Origin: VRUE01 sp963816785
GTDB lineage: Bacteria > Actinomycetota > Thermoleophilia > Solirubrobacterales > 70-9
DNA: 64,000 nucleotides
NCBI GenBank assembly: GCA_963816785.1
Contig: CAWFLL010000004.1
Coordinates: 1,054,001-1,118,000 of the forward strand
Direction of reading: 5' to 3'
The notes under the pieces were generated by a model. The model saw nothing but the letters and a program-made list of their open reading frames with translations. It did no database searches and was not told where the DNA came from. A program made the position numbers and the translations under genes. Within the stretch, counting starts at the first letter, position 1. Each line of letters opens with the position of its first letter. Below, piece by piece: positions 1 through 9,066 of this stretch.

Positions 1-1080
1 GTCGCAGTCCGCCCGCTGCTGGCCGAGTTCCCCCGGCGCGGTCGAGGCTACGACCGCACAGCGACGGCAAGCTCGACCACACCGCTCCAGCGGCTGGGGT
101 GGTCGATCCTGGCCGTCGCCTTCATCGGCGGTGCGGCGTACTCGAGCTTTCTGGTGCTGAGGGACGGCCCGGTCGGCCCGCCGGGGCACGGCGCCGAGCT
201 GCGCTCCTTCCTCCCGATCCTGCAGGGCCGGCCCGTCCTCTACGCGGGCCAGGACCGCTACGCCGTCTACGAGCTGCTCGGGGCCGACACCCACGTGCCG
301 GTCGTGGAGTTCCCCGATCCGGCGATCTCGCCGAACCCGGAAAAGCCGTTCGACACCGGCAACGCATACAGCCCGCTCGATTTCGACTCGTTCACGCGCG
401 GGACGCTCGAAACGTTCCCCTACGTGATCACCGGCCGCGCCGCCTGGAACAGCCAGGCGCCGCCCAGCTTCCGCCGCGTCGCCGCCACCCCCTCCTACCT
501 GCTCTGGGAACGAACGGGAGAGGCGCCGAGGGAGCGCCGCGTCCTGCTCGAGGGGACCGACCCGGCGGCGTGGGCGAACTGCGACTCGCCGGAGATCCGG
601 GTGCTGCTCTCGGCCGGCGGGCGCGCTGCACTCTTCCCGGCGGCGGTGATCGGGCCGAAGGACCACTGGGACACGGGCAGCGTGCTGCGGAACGGCGAGC
701 GGACCTCACAGACGCTCGACCTCCCGGCCGGGCGCTGGCGGCTCTCGCTGCAGTACTTCTCTCCGTTCGAGCTGACCCTGACGGCGGAGGGGTTCCAGCG
801 GTCGCTGGAGCCGGCGCTCGACGGCCAGCGGCCGAACACGATCAGCCTCGCCAACGACGGCCAGTTCTGGCCCGCCGGCGAGATCGTCAGCCGCGGCGGA
901 CCGCTCCGGTTCACGATCAGCGCTCCCGAGCCGAGCACCCTGCAGCGCCTCGCCGGGTACGACGGCAGCGCCCACGTCGGCAACCTCGTCGCGGTCGGCG
1001 CCGGGCCGAAGAGGACGGTTGCGATGAGCGCCGCCTGTGACGCCTGGATCGACTGGTACGAATCGCCAGAGGTCCCCTGA
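1..1080 (+). CDS. C-terminal part of a large membrane or envelope protein (5' end outside window)
   Basis: The frame is open from the first base to a TGA at 1078-1080, so the gene starts upstream of the window. The visible 359 residues have a basic stretch, one hydrophobic segment at about residues 33-50 (LGWSILAVAFIGGAAYSSF), and then a long soluble region without a catalytic motif I recognise. The layout of a membrane segment followed by a large soluble C-terminal domain resembles large GT-C-like or hypothetical envelope proteins of Actinobacteria, but this is inference. An internal ATG or GTG start near 154 is possible; the continuous upstream frame including the hydrophobic segment argues against it. 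The next gene converges from the opposite strand. Confidence 0.6.
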   Translation, partial: VAVRPLLAEFPRRGRGYDRTATASSTTPLQRLGWSILAVAFIGGAAYSSFLVLRDGPVGPPGHGAELRSFLPILQGRPVLYAGQDRYAVYELLGADTHVPVVEFPDPAISPNPEKPFDTGNAYSPLDFDSFTRGTLETFPYVITGRAAWNSQAPPSFRRVAATPSYLLWERTGEAPRERRVLLEGTDPAAWANCDSPEIRVLLSAGGRAALFPAAVIGPKDHWDTGSVLRNGERTSQTLDLPAGRWRLSLQYFSPFELTLTAEGFQRSLEPALDGQRPNTISLANDGQFWPAGEIVSRGGPLRFTISAPEPSTLQRLAGYDGSAHVGNLVAVGAGPKRTVAMSAACDAWIDWYESPEVP

Positions 1081-1102
1081 CCTGCGTCCTAGTTCTGCTT
1101 GG

Positions 1103-2029
1103 TCAGAGGACCTTGGCTGCCTGGCGGTCAGGCGTGGGTCGGACCACGTCCCAGATCAGTCCGAGGCGCTCGAGCCCGTTGATCACCGTCGCCGACGGGT
1201 CGAGCTGCCAGCGGCCGAGGCCGTGAACGGCGGAGGTCGGGAAGGCGTGGTGGTTGTTGTGCCAGGCCTCGCCCAGGGTCGGCAGCGCGATCAGGGCCAG
1301 ATTGCGGGACTCGTCGCCGGTCTCGAAGTCGCGACGCCCGAAGACGTGGCAGAGCGAGTTGATGCTGTAGGTGAAGTGGTGCAGGACGAAGACCCTGACC
1401 AGGCCACCCCAGAGCAGGCCGGTGAGGGCCGCGAACAGGGTGCCGCCGATCACCCAGCCGAGGGCGAACGGGATGAACAGCCCGAGAATCGCCCAGAGCA
1501 GGAAGGTGCGATCGACATAGTTGATCACCGGGTCCTTGATCAGGTCGGGCGCGAAGCGCTCCTTGTTGCCGCGCTGGGTGTGGATGAAGAGCCACCCCAT
1601 GTGGGCATGGAAGAGGCCGCGCATGGCGCCGCTTAGACCGTGACCGTGGTCGACGTGGGGGCTGTGGGGGTCCCCCTTTTCGTCGGAGAAGGTGTGGTGC
1701 TTGCGGTGATCGGCGACCCAGGAGATGACCGGGCCCTCGATCGCGGCGGAGCCGAGGATCGCGAGCAGCCCGTGGAGCCAGGTCTTGGCCTTGAAGCTGC
1801 GGTGGGTCAGATGACGGTGAAAGCCCACCGTCACCCCGAGTCCCGTCAGCACGTACATGCCGACGAAGAGGAAGACGTCGCTCCAGTGCAGCGCGCTTCC
1901 CCAGACCTGCCAGCCGGCGAACCCGAGCGCCACGAACGGGACCACAGTCACCAGCCCGGTGATGATCCTGTCGCGGGTCTCGTTCGCGACCGGCTGGATG
2001 TCGGACGGGAGCGGGCCGTCGGTTGCCAT
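1103..2029 (-). CDS. Membrane fatty acid (acyl-CoA/acyl-lipid) desaturase
   Basis: The product is a 308-aa integral membrane di-iron desaturase that introduces a double bond into a fatty acyl chain. The three histidine boxes of the family are all present: HRHLTH at residues 71-76, HRKHH at 108-112 and HNNHH at about 257-261. Hydrophobic segments flank the boxes as in delta-9 stearoyl-CoA-type desaturases. The frame stays open far upstream, but the start is taken at the ATG at 2029, because a TATGAT -10 box lies 6 nt before it and the upstream frame overlaps the divergent cfa gene. The arrangement suggests a leaderless mRNA. The divergent neighbour encodes a cyclopropane-fatty-acid synthase, which acts on unsaturated acyl chains, so the pair probably adjusts membrane fluidity together. 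Confidence 0.9.
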   Translation of the reverse strand: MATDGPLPSDIQPVANETRDRIITGLVTVVPFVALGFAGWQVWGSALHWSDVFLFVGMYVLTGLGVTVGFHRHLTHRSFKAKTWLHGLLAILGSAAIEGPVISWVADHRKHHTFSDEKGDPHSPHVDHGHGLSGAMRGLFHAHMGWLFIHTQRGNKERFAPDLIKDPVINYVDRTFLLWAILGLFIPFALGWVIGGTLFAALTGLLWGGLVRVFVLHHFTYSINSLCHVFGRRDFETGDESRNLALIALPTLGEAWHNNHHAFPTSAVHGLGRWQLDPSATVINGLERLGLIWDVVRPTPDRQAAKVL

Positions 2030-2113
2030 AGAACGATCATAGGCGCCGACGCACTCGCCAGGTAGCCATATGGGTAGGCTCGGCTCCGCAATGCCCTTCG
2101 CCAGCACCGCCGG
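2030..2113. promoter_or_regulatory. Divergent promoter region between desaturase and cfa
   Basis: A minus-strand -10 box TATGAT (plus-strand ATCATA, 2036-2041) sits 6 nt before the desaturase ATG. A plus-strand TAGGCT box is at 2075-2080, 10 nt before an out-of-frame ATG at 2091 and 33 nt before the in-frame TTG of cfa. No clear Shine-Dalgarno sequence precedes either gene. Confidence 0.5.
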
Positions 2114-3295
2114 TTGCGCCGGGAGATCGGGTCCCGGATCCCGGATCGGCCCTTCACGATCGAGTTCTGGGACGGCGGCCGTCTGCCTGCCACCAACGGC
2201 AGCGGCCCGACCTTCTTCGTCCGCTCGCCGCGCGCCGCCGCCCACGCCCTGCTGGCGCCGGGGCAGCTCGGCCTCGGCCGCGCCTATGTGAGCGGCGAGA
2301 TCGAGGTCGACGACATGGACGCCGTGATCGAGCTGCTCGACAGCTGGCAGCCGCCTGACCTCGACGGCGCCGACAAGCGCGCGCTCCTGCTCGGTGCGGC
2401 ACGGGCCACCGGCCTGACCCGCCCGCCGCGCCGGCCCGCCGCCGAGCTGCGACCGAGCGGCCGCCGCCACAGCCGCGAGCGCGACGCGCGGGCGGTCCGC
2501 CACCACTACGACGTCTCGAACGAGTTCTTCTCGCTCTTCCTCGACGACTCGATGACCTACTCCTGCGCGGTCTTCTCGCGCGGCGCCGATTCCCTCGAGG
2601 AGGCCCAGGAGGAGAAGCTGGAGATGGTCTGCCGCAAGCTGGCGCTGAAGGAGGGCGACCGGGTCCTCGACGTCGGCTGCGGCTGGGGCAGCTTCCCCCT
2701 CTGGGCCGCGACCCGCCACGGCGCCAGCGTGGTCGGCATCACCCTCTCGCCTCCCCAGGCGGAGAAAGCCCGCCGGCGGGCCGAGGCCGCGGGCGTCGCC
2801 GACAGGGTCGAGATCAGAGTCATGGACTACCGCGACGTGCGCGGTGAGCGCTTCGACGCGATTGCCAGCATCGGGATGGTCGAGCACGTCGGCGCCTCGC
2901 AGATCGACGTCTACGCCCGCGCCCTCGCCGACCTGCTCGAGCCTGGCGGGCGCCTGCTCAACCACGGCATCACCCGCCTCCGCCACACCGATACTGAGGC
3001 TGGGGCCTTCTCGGAGCGCTACGTCTTCCCCGACGCCGCTCCGCTTCATCTCTCGCGAAACCTGCTGGCCCTCGAACGCGCCGGCTTCGTCACCCGCCAC
3101 GTCGAGGAGTTCGGCGCCGACTACGCCGAGACGCTGCGCCACTGGGCCCGCCGCCTCGACGAGAACCTCGACGACGCGGTCCGCCTCGCGGGGCCCGAAC
3201 GGGTCCGGGTCTGGCGCCTCTACCTGCGGGCCGCCCGCAACGGGTTCGTATCGGGCTTCACCTCGATCTACCAGGCGCGCTGCACACTCGGCTGA
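2114..3295 (+). CDS. cfa: Cyclopropane-fatty-acyl-phospholipid synthase family SAM methyltransferase
   Basis: The 393-aa product transfers a methylene group from S-adenosylmethionine to the cis double bond of phospholipid acyl chains. The SAM-binding motif LDVGCGWGSF is at about residues 185-194, and the family segment HHYDVSNEFF is at 130-139, before the catalytic domain. The N-terminal 120 residues match the lipid-binding region of the family. The only in-frame start consistent with the promoter is TTG at 2114. An ATG at 2091 directly behind the TAGGCT box is out of frame by one base, so a small indel at the N-terminus or an unusual TTG start are both possible. It is divergent from the desaturase that makes its probable substrate. 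Confidence 0.88.
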   Translation: MRREIGSRIPDRPFTIEFWDGGRLPATNGSGPTFFVRSPRAAAHALLAPGQLGLGRAYVSGEIEVDDMDAVIELLDSWQPPDLDGADKRALLLGAARATGLTRPPRRPAAELRPSGRRHSRERDARAVRHHYDVSNEFFSLFLDDSMTYSCAVFSRGADSLEEAQEEKLEMVCRKLALKEGDRVLDVGCGWGSFPLWAATRHGASVVGITLSPPQAEKARRRAEAAGVADRVEIRVMDYRDVRGERFDAIASIGMVEHVGASQIDVYARALADLLEPGGRLLNHGITRLRHTDTEAGAFSERYVFPDAAPLHLSRNLLALERAGFVTRHVEEFGADYAETLRHWARRLDENLDDAVRLAGPERVRVWRLYLRAARNGFVSGFTSIYQARCTLG

Positions 3296-3304
3296 TCTGC
3301 TTGA

Positions 3305-3976
3305 TCAGGCCGGAAAGCCGTCCTCCAAGGTCTCCAGCGCCCAGTCCGCGCCCGCCTCGCTGAGCTCGTCGACGCTGTATTTGCCGGTCGCGACCCCGAC
3401 GACCCTGACTCCGGCGCCGTGGCCGGCTCCGACGTCGCGCGGAGTGTCGCCGACCGAGAAGCAGCCACCGCCGCCGAGCGCCCCGCCCGAGACCAGCTCG
3501 CCGCGGCGCAGGGCGGCCTTCGTCAACTCGGTGCGGTCCGCTGAGTCCGACCCGTAGCCACCAAAGCTGAAGAAGCGGTTGAGGTTGCCGCGGGAGAGCT
3601 TGATGTGGGCGGCGGCCTCGATATTGCCGGTGACGAGGCCGAGCAGCAGGCCGGCGTCGATCAGCCGGTCGAGCAGGTCCTCGATGCCCGGCATCACCCG
3701 GTAGCCCTCCGACTCGGCGACGGTCTCCGGAAGGTGGCGCAGATAGGCGCCGATCGCCTTCGCCCGTTCTTCCTGCGTCCCCTCCCGGCCGACCACATCG
3801 CGGAAGATGATCGTGGCGATCTCGGGGTCGGTCATGCCGGCGTCGGTGTGCTCGTCGACGTTCGCCTCTACGCCGTGGAGCTCTTCGAAGCCGCGCTGCC
3901 AGGCCGCGCCGCCCGCGCCGCCGGTGACCAGGATCGTCCCGTCGATGTCGAACAGGACCGCCTTGGCGTCACTCAT
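3305..3976 (-). CDS. HAD-superfamily phosphatase (phosphoglycolate phosphatase-like)
   Basis: A 223-aa haloacid dehalogenase-like hydrolase. Motif I, FDIDGT, with the nucleophilic Asp lies at about residues 9-14. The helical cap follows, then the motif II threonine in LVTGN, and motif IV GDTPRDV near the C-terminus. Length and motif spacing match phosphoglycolate phosphatase/beta-phosphoglucomutase-like enzymes. The substrate cannot be read from sequence. Its start overlaps the end of cydB by 8 bp, making it the last gene of the tkt-tal-pgi-cydAB run. A role in clearing a sugar phosphate or 2-phosphoglycolate is inference from that context. Confidence 0.85.
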   Translation of the reverse strand: MSDAKAVLFDIDGTILVTGGAGGAAWQRGFEELHGVEANVDEHTDAGMTDPEIATIIFRDVVGREGTQEERAKAIGAYLRHLPETVAESEGYRVMPGIEDLLDRLIDAGLLLGLVTGNIEAAAHIKLSRGNLNRFFSFGGYGSDSADRTELTKAALRRGELVSGGALGGGGCFSVGDTPRDVGAGHGAGVRVVGVATGKYSVDELSEAGADWALETLEDGFPA

Positions 3977-4967
3977 CGAGCAGTTCCCGTTGGCTCAGCC
4001 AGTAGAGGAGGCCGAGCGACGGCAGGATCACGAGGGCGGCGACGAAGAAGACGATCAGGACCGAGTCGAGGGTCGACCCGGGTGCGGCCGACTGGGTGAT
4101 CTCGAGCGAGGTCGGGAGCAGGTAGGGGAACTGGGCGACCCCCCATCCCCAGATCACCGCGACGACGGCGCCTACCGCGAGGGGGCGGAGCCCCCGGACG
4201 CCGCCGCGCGCCAGCAGCGTTAGCGCCGCCAGCCCGCAGAGGGCGGAGAGGACCACCAGCGGCAGCCCCTCCGCGGTCAGCCTGTCGAAGGCATAGCGGG
4301 CGTCGGCGTGGAGGGCGACGAGGCCGACGAGCGCGAGGGCGCCCGCGACGAGGCCGGCGGCGAGGGCCCGGCGCGCGAAGTACCGCCCCATCTCGGCGTC
4401 GCCCCCGCGGCTCGAATCGACGACGAGGAAGACCGCGGCGAGGTAGGCGCCGGTGGCGACGAAGAGGGCGCCGGTGACCAGTGGCAGGAGGTCGATCCAG
4501 CTCGAGAAGGCGTCGCCGTTGCCGTCAGCGGGGACATTGCCGGCCGCCACCGCGCCGACCACCGTGCCCATGAAGAACGGGGTCAGGACCGAGGAGAGGG
4601 CGAAGGTGGCCCCGAGGGCGCGCCGCGCCGCCAGCGTCTCGACTGACTTGCGGAAGGCGAAGGCCGCCCCCCGCAGGACGATCCCGAGCGCGGCCAGGGC
4701 CAGCGGGACGTAGAGGGTCGACATGATCGCCCCGAACGCCTCCGGGAACGCCGTCCAGAGGACGACGAGGATGAAGATCAGCCAGACGTGATTCGCCTCC
4801 CAGACCGGGGTCAGCGAGCGCTGGATCCGGTCCCGCGGCCGCTTGCCCTTCTCCGCGTCGCCGGCGATCAGGTCCCAGAGGCCGGCGCCGAAGTCGGCGC
4901 CGCCGAAGACCGCGTAGAGGGTCGCGCCGACCCAGAGGATGACCGCCGCCAGATCGGCCTTGGTCAT
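3969..4967 (-). CDS. cydB: Cytochrome bd ubiquinol/menaquinol oxidase subunit II
   Basis: The 332-aa polytopic protein has the N-terminal signature of CydB (ILWVGATLYAVFGGADFGAG) and about eight further hydrophobic segments. CydB is the structural partner of CydA in the high-affinity terminal oxidase that reduces O2 with quinol electrons without pumping protons. The ATG at 4967 overlaps the cydA stop in an ATGA arrangement, indicating translational coupling. No cydDC haem-export genes are seen in the window. Confidence 0.94.
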   Translation of the reverse strand: MTKADLAAVILWVGATLYAVFGGADFGAGLWDLIAGDAEKGKRPRDRIQRSLTPVWEANHVWLIFILVVLWTAFPEAFGAIMSTLYVPLALAALGIVLRGAAFAFRKSVETLAARRALGATFALSSVLTPFFMGTVVGAVAAGNVPADGNGDAFSSWIDLLPLVTGALFVATGAYLAAVFLVVDSSRGGDAEMGRYFARRALAAGLVAGALALVGLVALHADARYAFDRLTAEGLPLVVLSALCGLAALTLLARGGVRGLRPLAVGAVVAVIWGWGVAQFPYLLPTSLEITQSAAPGSTLDSVLIVFFVAALVILPSLGLLYWLSQRELLDE

Positions 4968-6358
4968 CGGACCGCCTCCTCGGTGGGCGCCGAGGGCCCG
5001 TAGGGGGTCTCGGCCTCGTCGCCCTCACCCCGCTCGCGCCAGCGCCGCGCCATCCCCCGCAGGACGACGATCGCGGTCGCGCCGAGCCCGGCATAGAGCA
5101 GGATGACGCCGGCGAAGGCGAACCAGATCCCCTCCGCCTCGGTGACCGCTTCGGAGGTCCGCATGTAGCCCTGCACGATCCAGGGCTGGCGGCCGACCTC
5201 GGTCACGATCCAGCCGGCCCAGACCGCGACCACGGCCGCCGCCCCGGAGATCGCAACCGCGCGCAGGAACCACGGGGTGCCCGGAATGTCGCGCCGCCGC
5301 CACCAGACGAAGGCCAGCCACCCCGCCAGCAGGAGCAGCGCAGTGCCGATCCCGACCATCGCGTCGAAGGAGAGGTGGAGCAGGGTGTTTGCCGGGGGAC
5401 GCTCATCGACCGGGATATCCTCGAGCCCGGTGACGACGGTGTCGGTGCTGAACCCGACCAGCAAGGAGTCGAGGCCGGGGATCCCGATCGCCCCCTTGAC
5501 CCCGTCGTCGGTGCAGATCCCGCCGAGGTACTCGGTCTGGTCCGGACCGGTCTCCTGGACGCACTCGAAGGCGGCGAACTTTGCCGGCTGGTGGTCGGCC
5601 ACCGCGCGCGCGGCGACGTCGCCGAAGAAGATCTGGACCGGTGTCGCGATGCAGGCGATCGTCAACGGGATCAGCAGCCCGAGCCGGTGGTGGCGGTCAC
5701 GGCGGCCGCGCAGCATCCCGACCGCGTAGACCGAGGCGAAGAGGAAGCCGGTGACCATGTAGGCGGCGAGGATCATGTGCGGGACCTCATAGCTCCAGGC
5801 GGGGCTGAAGAGCACTTCGAGCGGGTCCGTCTCGACGACCTTGCCGGCGCCGTCGAGGGTGAACCCCTGCGGCGTGTTCATCCAGGCGTTGGCGGTGACG
5901 ACGGAGAAGGCGCCGCCGATGCCGGCGACGAGCATCGGCACCCCCGACCAGAAGTGCGCCCAGCCGCCAAGGCGCCTCCAGCCGTAGATGTAGATCGCGA
6001 GGAAGATCGCCTCGGTGAAGAAGAAGAGACCCTCGATCGCGAAGCCGATCCCGAACGCGTCGCCGTAGCGCTCCATGAACTCGGGCCAGAGCAGGCCGAA
6101 CTCGAAGCTGAGGACGGTGCCGGTGACGGCGCCGACGGCGAAGGTGACGGCGGCGACCTTCGACCAGCGGCGGGCGAGCCGGATCGCATCGGGATCCTCG
6201 CGTTTGAGCCCGATGTAGTTGGCGGTGAGGACGAGGGCCGGGAAGGCGACCCCGATGCAGGCGAGGACGATGTGGAAGCCGAGGGTGAAGGCCATCAGCT
6301 CGCGGGCGGCGAGCAGGTTCGACTCCGAAGCCGCGAGCGGGAGGGAGTCGAGCAACAT
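4964..6358 (-). CDS. cydA: Cytochrome bd quinol oxidase subunit I
   Basis: The 464-aa subunit carries haems b558, b595 and d. The N-terminal FTLGFHI supplies the conserved axial histidine, SYEVPHMILA provides the family's second conserved His-Met segment, and GRQPW marks the quinol-site region. The periplasmic Q-loop before GRQPW is short, as in the short-loop (S-type) bd oxidases. The start is taken as ATG at 6358; a GTG at 6361 directly precedes it. The pgi stop (TAG, 6362-6364) is immediately upstream, so cydAB is almost certainly co-transcribed with the pentose phosphate genes. Alternative cyanide-insensitive (Cio) naming is possible. Confidence 0.94.
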   Translation of the reverse strand: MLLDSLPLAASESNLLAARELMAFTLGFHIVLACIGVAFPALVLTANYIGLKREDPDAIRLARRWSKVAAVTFAVGAVTGTVLSFEFGLLWPEFMERYGDAFGIGFAIEGLFFFTEAIFLAIYIYGWRRLGGWAHFWSGVPMLVAGIGGAFSVVTANAWMNTPQGFTLDGAGKVVETDPLEVLFSPAWSYEVPHMILAAYMVTGFLFASVYAVGMLRGRRDRHHRLGLLIPLTIACIATPVQIFFGDVAARAVADHQPAKFAAFECVQETGPDQTEYLGGICTDDGVKGAIGIPGLDSLLVGFSTDTVVTGLEDIPVDERPPANTLLHLSFDAMVGIGTALLLLAGWLAFVWWRRRDIPGTPWFLRAVAISGAAAVVAVWAGWIVTEVGRQPWIVQGYMRTSEAVTEAEGIWFAFAGVILLYAGLGATAIVVLRGMARRWRERGEGDEAETPYGPSAPTEEAVR

Positions 6359-6361
6359 CAC

Positions 6362-7999
6362 CTAGCCCCCGGAGGCCCCGGCCCTCGCCTGGCGGTAGCG
6401 GCGGATCAGGGCGTTGGTCGAGCTGTCGTGAGCGAGCTCCGGCTCGGCCTCGGCCTGCAGCTCGGGGATGATCGCCCTGGCCAGGACCTTGCCCAGCTCG
6501 ACCCCCCACTGGTCGAACGAGTCGATCCCCCACACGGCGCCCTGGGTGAAGACGCTGTGCTCGTAGAGGGCGACCAGCGCGCCCAGGGTCTGCGGGTCGA
6601 GGCGCTCGGCGAGGATCGTGTTCGAGGGCCTGTTCCCCTCCATCACCCGGTGCGGGACCACCTCCTCCGGCGTCCCCTCGGCGCGCACCTCCTCCGGCGT
6701 CCTGCCGAAGGCGAGCGCCTCGCCCTGCGCGAACACGTTGGAGACCAACAGGTCGTGGTGGCGCCCGAGCGGATTGTTGGAGCGCATGAAGCCGATGAAG
6801 TCGCAGGGGATCAGTCGCGTGCCCTGGTGAATCAGCTGGTAGAAGGAGTGCTGGCCGTTGGTGCCCGGCTCACCCCAGAAGATCGCCCCGGTGTCGTAGT
6901 CGACCCTGACGCCCTCGAGGGTGACGTGCTTGCCGTTCGACTCCATCGTCAGCTGCTGGAGGTAGGCGGGAAAGCGGTGAAGGTACTGATCGTAGGGCAG
7001 CACGGCGCAGGTTTCGGCGCCGAAGAAGCCGCCATACCAGACGCAGAGCAGGCCCATCAGCGCCGGGAGGTTCTCGGCCATGGGCGCCTCGCGGAAGTGC
7101 TCGTCCATGGCGTGGAAGCCGGCCAGCATCTCGGCGAACCGGGCCGGACCGATCGCGATCATCGTCGAGAGCCCGATCGCGGAGTCCATCGAGTAGCGGC
7201 CCCCGACCCAATCCCAAAAGCCGAACATGTTGTCGGTGTCGATCCCGAAGGCGGCGACCTCCTCGACGTTGGTCGAGACCGCGACGAAGTGCTTCGCCAC
7301 GGCCGCCTCGTCCCCGCCGAGGCCGGTCAGGGCCCAATCGCGGGCGGTGCGGGCGTTGGTCATCGTCTCCAGCGTCGTGAAGGTCTTCGAGGAGACGACG
7401 AACAGGGTCTCCTCCGGGTCGAGGTCGCGGGTCGACTCGGCGAAGTCGGTGCCGTCGACGTTGGAGACGAAGCGGAACGTCATCTCGCGCCGGCTGAAGT
7501 GCCGCAGCGCCTCGTAGGCCATCACCGGCCCGAGGTCGGAGCCGCCGATCCCGATGTTGACGACGTTGCGGATCGGCCGGCCGGTGTGTCCGGCCCAATC
7601 CCCGGAGCGGACCCGCTCGCAGAACTCGGCCATCCGGTCGAGCGTCTCGTGCACCTCCTTCACCACGTCGACCCCGTCGACGATCAGCGACCGCCCGCGG
7701 GGCATCCGCAGCGCGACATGGAGCGCCGCCCGGTCCTCGGAGACGTTGATGTGCTCGCCGGCGAACATCGCTTCGCGGCGCTCGACGACGCCGCGCTCGC
7801 GCGCCAGGTCGCCGAGCAGCATCACGGTCTCGTCGACGATCCGGTTCTTGGAGAAGTCGAGGTGGAGGCCGGCGCCATCGGCCACCAGGCGCTCGCCGCG
7901 GTGGGGGTCGGCGTCGAAGAGGTCGCGCAGGTGGCGCCCCCCGACCTCCCCGTGATGGCGCTCCAGCGATCGCCAGGCGCCCGTCTCGCGCAGAGCCAT
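6362..7999 (-). CDS. pgi: Glucose-6-phosphate isomerase
   Basis: The 545-aa product interconverts glucose 6-phosphate and fructose 6-phosphate. Characteristic PGI segments are visible: VVNIGIGGSDLGP in the first half, the VVSSKTFTTLET phosphate-binding segment, GGRYS, and the second-half pattern with FDQWGVELGK near the C-terminus. Length is typical of the roughly 550-aa bacterial/eukaryotic-type enzyme. The ATG at 7999 overlaps the transaldolase stop by one base (TGATG); a GTG at 8002 is an alternative. It is the third gene of the tkt-tal-pgi-cydA-cydB-HAD run. Confidence 0.95.
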   Translation of the reverse strand: MALRETGAWRSLERHHGEVGGRHLRDLFDADPHRGERLVADGAGLHLDFSKNRIVDETVMLLGDLARERGVVERREAMFAGEHINVSEDRAALHVALRMPRGRSLIVDGVDVVKEVHETLDRMAEFCERVRSGDWAGHTGRPIRNVVNIGIGGSDLGPVMAYEALRHFSRREMTFRFVSNVDGTDFAESTRDLDPEETLFVVSSKTFTTLETMTNARTARDWALTGLGGDEAAVAKHFVAVSTNVEEVAAFGIDTDNMFGFWDWVGGRYSMDSAIGLSTMIAIGPARFAEMLAGFHAMDEHFREAPMAENLPALMGLLCVWYGGFFGAETCAVLPYDQYLHRFPAYLQQLTMESNGKHVTLEGVRVDYDTGAIFWGEPGTNGQHSFYQLIHQGTRLIPCDFIGFMRSNNPLGRHHDLLVSNVFAQGEALAFGRTPEEVRAEGTPEEVVPHRVMEGNRPSNTILAERLDPQTLGALVALYEHSVFTQGAVWGIDSFDQWGVELGKVLARAIIPELQAEAEPELAHDSSTNALIRRYRQARAGASGG

Positions 8000-9066
8000 C
8001 ACCCCTGCTGTTCCTCGATCGTGCCCATCAGCTCCCGCCAGGACTGATCGAAGGTCTGCGTGCCCTCCTCCTGGAGGCGGGCGGCGAGCGACTCGATCTC
8101 GACCCCGGCCTCGGCGAACTCGGTCAGGATCCGCTCGGCGTCACCGCCGTCGGGTGCCAGCGGCTCGCCGACGGTGCCGTGGTCGGCGAAAGCGAGCAGG
8201 GTCTGCTCCGGCATCGTGTTGATGGTGAACGGCGCGGCGAGCGCCTCGATGTAGAGGACGTCGGAGGCCTCGGGATCCTTGGTCCCCGTGCTGGCGAACA
8301 GCAGCCGCTGCGGCCGGGCGCCCTCGTTGGCTAGTTGCTGCCAGCGCTCCGAGTCGAGCAGTTCGCGGTAGGCGCGGTAGGCGCGCTTGGCGACCGCGAC
8401 TCCGAGCTGGTTGCGAAGCCCGGCCGGGGCCGAGTCCATCACCGCCACATCCCAGCGGCTGACGAACAACGAGGCGACCGAGCCGACGGCGGGATCCAGC
8501 CCCGCCTCGACCCGGCGTTCGAGCCCGCGCATGTAGGCCTCCGCCGAGGCGAGGTACTGCTCGCGCGAGAACAGCAGGGTCACGTTGATCGGGGTCCCGG
8601 CGAAGATCGACTCCTCGATCGCCGTCCGTCCCGCCTCGGTGCCGGGGATCTTGATGAAGAGGTTCTCCCGGCCGCCCTTCTCGTGCAGCCTCGCCGCCTG
8701 CGCGATCGTCGCCGCGGCATCTTCGGCGAGGAGGGGCGAGACCTCCAGCGAGACCCAGGCGTCGACCCCGTCGCTCCGCGAATGGATCGGCGCGAAAATG
8801 TCGGCGGCCTCGCGCAGGTCGGTCAGCGCGAGCTCGAAGAAGAGCTCCTCGGCCGAGGCTGCCTCGGGCCTGGCGGCGTCGATCTGCTCGTCGTAGGCCT
8901 CGCCGCCTCCGATTGCCTTGTCGAAGATCGTCGGGTTGGAGGTCAGCCCCGTCACCGAGAACTCCTCCATGTAGCGGGCCAGCGTGCCGTCGCGGAGCAT
9001 CGTCCGTGTGATGTTGTCGAGCCAGAGGCTCTGCCCCATCTCGTGCAGCTCCTGAGTCGCCCTCAC
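7999..9066 (-). CDS. tal: Transaldolase
   Basis: The 355-aa enzyme transfers a dihydroxyacetone unit between sugar phosphates in the non-oxidative pentose phosphate pathway. The family signatures VTGLTSNPTIFDKAI near the N-terminus and NLFIKIPGTEAG with the Schiff-base lysine in the middle are both present. ATLLFSREQY-like and FVSRWD segments complete the barrel. It belongs to the longer actinobacterial/cyanobacterial transaldolase subfamily. The GTG start at 9066 overlaps the transketolase stop in a GTGA arrangement. Confidence 0.95.
   Translation of the reverse strand: MRATQELHEMGQSLWLDNITRTMLRDGTLARYMEEFSVTGLTSNPTIFDKAIGGGEAYDEQIDAARPEAASAEELFFELALTDLREAADIFAPIHSRSDGVDAWVSLEVSPLLAEDAAATIAQAARLHEKGGRENLFIKIPGTEAGRTAIEESIFAGTPINVTLLFSREQYLASAEAYMRGLERRVEAGLDPAVGSVASLFVSRWDVAVMDSAPAGLRNQLGVAVAKRAYRAYRELLDSERWQQLANEGARPQRLLFASTGTKDPEASDVLYIEALAAPFTINTMPEQTLLAFADHGTVGEPLAPDGGDAERILTEFAEAGVEIESLAARLQEEGTQTFDQSWRELMGTIEEQQG

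Noticed and set aside
2030..3142. N-terminal extension of the desaturase frame on the minus strand
   Set aside because: The extension overlaps the coding region of cfa and has no homology. A promoter and start codon are present at 2029.
5375..8047. An 890-codon plus-strand open frame
   Set aside because: It is antisense to cydA and pgi, which have clear motifs on the minus strand. Its composition (D, E, R, G, V rich, no domain) is typical of GC-rich shadow frames.
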